Source: Anagrus nilaparvatae
Lineage: Eukaryota > Arthropoda > Insecta > Hymenoptera > Mymaridae
Length of the DNA: 64,000 nucleotides
Assembly (NCBI GenBank): GCA_022575985.1
Contig: JAKSXM010000272.1
Location: 31,017,501-31,081,500 of the forward strand
Direction: 5' to 3'
A program made the translations under genes and the position numbers. Position 1 is the first letter of the stretch. Each line of letters starts with the position of its first letter. This document shows positions 61,041 through 64,000 of this stretch, one piece after another. The notes under the pieces were generated by a model. It was not told where the DNA came from. It worked only from the letters and a program-made list of their open reading frames with translations, and ran no database searches.

Positions 61041-61749
61041 AAAAGGGGCCCATAAATTTTAATTTTCTGTTTAGTAGCAGTAAACACTCATAAAAATATT
61101 TCGTAAATTTTTGAAGAGAGCCATGTAGCCAATATGTTATTTAATTTACCTACAAAACCTTTTTTTCAATAAAAAAACAAAAAAAAAATTTTATTACGTA
61201 AATAAATAAATTAAATTTCATATAGTTTAATAATATCGTTAATTAAAAGTTATTTTTGCTTTTATTTCAACAGTATATAATAAATTTTACTCTACAAACA
61301 ATTTTACAAATTGAGTTACCTATATCGATACGTGCAAAAAAAATTTTAAGCATCGTGTTTTTATGCTTTTATCGTTAAAAATGCGTTAAAATTGAAAATA
61401 AAATTAATTTAATTTTTCCATTATTTTTTATTTCATGTTTTTCGTTGCGTGTAAAACAACGCAGTAGTGATTCTTATATTGACTTTTAAATGATCCAAAA
61501 AATCTCTAAAAATGTATTTCATTGCAAAAATATGTAATTTCATGCATAAAAATCGAATTTTTTTTTATTTTTTGCATTTTACTGATAACTAAAATATATT
61601 TTAAAAAATAAATGATACCATCATGTAACCAGGGAAATTTTAGATTGTAAAACAGTATTTACAAGTTAGACAACCCGAGAAATGTTAAAAAATATGTTGC
61701 CAGCCAATGTACATTACAATTTATTGGGAAAGGTGACGTCTGGGATTTT

Positions 61750-62130
61750 AAAAAAATTGATCTTTAGTATGTGAAAGTATTATATAAGATTTTAAATTCA
61801 AATATTTCGAAATGGCAGCAATTTTTTCTAATTCAAATACATAAATTTTTCTACGCTCTAAATGAAACTGTAAAATAATTTTTAATTTTAACAAAACGGG
61901 GTTTGTAAAATATTTCAGTGAAAAGTCAATTCTAAAATTAATTTTTTGGAAAAAAACCGGGAAATTTAAATGCGATGTTCAAAAAATTTTCTGAAAAATT
62001 ATAATTTAGCTTAATTTAGAGCGTAGGAAAGTTTAATTAGAAAAATTGGCATAAATTTTACTTAAAAATTTGATTTTTAAAAACAGCTGCCATTTTGAAA
62101 TCTTTGAGAATATTTTGACACACTGAACCC
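61750..62130. mobile_element. Foldback element
   Basis: AAATATTTCGAAATGGCAGC and CTACGCTCTAAAT on the left are mirrored by ATTTAGAGCGTAGGAAAG and GCTGCCATTTTGAAATCTTT on the right. The centre lies near 61940. Confidence 0.65.
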
Positions 62131-64000
62131 ATTAAAATCGATTTTGACCTTCTCTTCAGGTCAGTTTCACTAAGAATCACTCATAGATAATATATTTTCT
62201 TTTCAATGTTAACTGAATTATCTTATTATTTTGTAAAATTTTTTGAAACTTAACCAAACCTATGTAAAAATAAATTTAAATTGAAATTTATTCATAAAAC
62301 ATGACAATTATTTTTACATATGCAAGAACCAAAAATTTTATCATACAACAGAGGCTTCTAAAAATAAGCATAAATATGAATTATTTAAATTATTATTTTA
62401 ATATTTCATTTTTTTATTTATATTTAAATTATTAAATATTATATTACCAAGGTAAAGCTGGAATTACTTCGTACTCGCGGTGCGGTGCTTATTAAACCCA
62501 TTTCTGAAACTCTTTTGATAAATCATTCTGGGCTTAAAGTGATTTAGATTTTAAATATTTCTCTGGACTATTTTATAAATACTATTTTGTTTTGAAATAT
62601 TACCCTGAATAAAAATTTCGGTTTGGTAGCTGAAATTTTTTTTGATCGTTTAAAACGATTGTAAATTGCTTGAAACGCAAAGAAAATTTAAAAAAATGAA
62701 TTATTTTATGGAATTTGTTTTATTCATTTAAAATGCGAATACCACGGCATGTTGGGACTTAAAAAAAATTTCTTTCTTTAGATTTTTTTTATTATTTGTA
62801 ACCACTAAAAAAAAAAAAAAATATTCGGCTGTCATAACCGGAAATCCGGTAGTAGGTTAGTGGCAACCGAAATTTTTTTTCAGTCAAATAATGAAAATAG
62901 TAAAATTTTTCTCACAAATGAAATTATTTTGAAGCAATATACATATTAGCTTGCCTGATAAAAAAATAATCTTAGAATAAATATGGTTTTTTTTTCAATT
63001 TTTGCCATAAAAATTTAGTTTATATTCAGCTTTTATGTATTAAGATAAAAATATATGATCAATTACGCGTTAGAACCGCTTATGCAAGTTAGGTAATGTA
63101 GAAACTTTCGGACTCAATATCCTATATAAAGTAAAGGTATTTTCAAATGTTAAATAAAAAATACATTACAGTTTATGAAACGTAAGAACTTAATGAAAGA
63201 GAACATTGAGCTTACGTCCAAATTTTATTTTCGATAAAGAATTTAAAAAAAAATTTCGTTGATCTTTGTACCTTCAGCGCAAAACTGTATTTTTTTTTAT
63301 GGGACTGGAAATTCGTATAAAGTAAATTCAGTACTAATTCGAAATTTTTTTGTAGATTACTCAGTTTTCTTATTAATATTTACGTTGCTGTAAATATTAG
63401 TAGCAAAATGTCTAAGAGATTGGACTGATACTATTAAAAAAAATAATAAAAATAATTATTGGCTATCCAAATCTTACGGCCTCTCCTTATTAACATTGCA
63501 ATTTAAAAGTCACTCTGAAATCAATATTTTATATATGTAAATAATGCATAAATTAATTAGTTATTCTAAAAAAAAAGTAATTAAGAAGTACGCACTTACA
63601 CATACAATTTCTTTGGCATTTAATGCAAACTACAAATCAAGAAGAGAAAAAGACAAATTGCTGATACATGAAAGACAATAATGGGAGAGCTCGAGGTTAA
63701 ATAGAAATATTTATTATAATATATTTAATAAAATAATTAACACTTTTTTAAAACAATTTATGTTCCATAACGGTGGTAATGGAACACGTTGGGTTACGAA
63801 TCCTGAACCCACAGTATTCTTATTCCATTGGACTGGTGGCCTTGTCTATGTTAATTTACCTAGTGAAAAATCATTAAATAGCTGAAGTGCATAACACATT
63901 TAATTAACATAAATGTCAAGTTTTTTAAATGGTATGTAAAATATAAATGTAATTCAAACAATTCAATGTAATATTTTGTAAAATTAAAAAAATTATTTCT

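Larger units (their letters stand above)
54906..64000. other. AT-rich intergenic region without supported genes
   Basis: About 9 kb. I see only repeat structure: a GAA microsatellite at 56172-56196, a TGGAACATGTTCAT element at 56788-57080 and two foldbacks near 60.5-61.0 and 61.75-62.13 kb. The open frames are short and AT-driven, without domains. Non-coding exons or long introns cannot be excluded. Confidence 0.45.

Overview
The window is nuclear DNA of an AT-rich, intron-containing animal genome, almost certainly an insect. Evidence: a ZAD-type C2H2 zinc-finger gene (an arthropod architecture), short GT-AG introns, TATA plus TCAGT-type initiators, and many inverted-repeat transposons. A parasitoid hymenopteran would fit, but the sequence does not prove the order.

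Region 1 (1-20.2 kb) holds four ordinary host genes whose exons join into uninterrupted frames by hand: a ZAD/13-finger C2H2 factor (minus, 861-5303), a kinesin-4 / KIF4 chromokinesin (plus, 7013-10645), an SS18-family BAF subunit (minus, 11234-13294) and a Spinster-type MFS transporter with two alternative last exons (plus, 15261-20230). The first and second genes are divergent, the second and third convergent, the third and fourth divergent.

Region 2 (20.2-27.9 kb) is a gene-poor stretch with small inverted-repeat elements.

Region 3 (27.9-45.0 kb) is a nest of elements. A foldback element (about 27918-44973) is split by a complete Polinton/Maverick-type virus-like element (27986-41288), which has a perfect 6-bp target duplication TTGGTT and 5'-AG termini. 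Its left inverted repeat is in turn interrupted by a 1350-bp MITE with an 8-bp duplication (28087-29436). The Polinton carries a virion module (double-jelly-roll capsid, penton, adenain-like protease, PLA2-core protein, packaging ATPase), a chromo-integrase, a collagen-like coiled-coil protein, a FLYWCH protein and several conserved unknowns, in two divergent blocks that start from a palindromic double-TATA promoter. Two things stand out. I find no protein-primed DNA polymerase (PolB), although both ends are intact. And each terminal inverted repeat carries an identical 85-nt tRNA-Ser(CGA)-like gene with box A, box B and a T8 terminator. The foldback host element itself carries a broken copy of a cysteine-rich cellular-looking gene.

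Region 4 (45.0-54.9 kb) holds a TFIIS-N-like exon fragment, a 5'-truncated Jockey/CR1-like LINE split by a 5.2-kb giant foldback element full of YY1/Pho-like AAGATGGCGG boxes, and a 1.5-kb TTAA-flanked MITE.

Region 5 (54.9-64 kb) is AT-rich intergenic DNA with a few foldbacks and no gene I can support.
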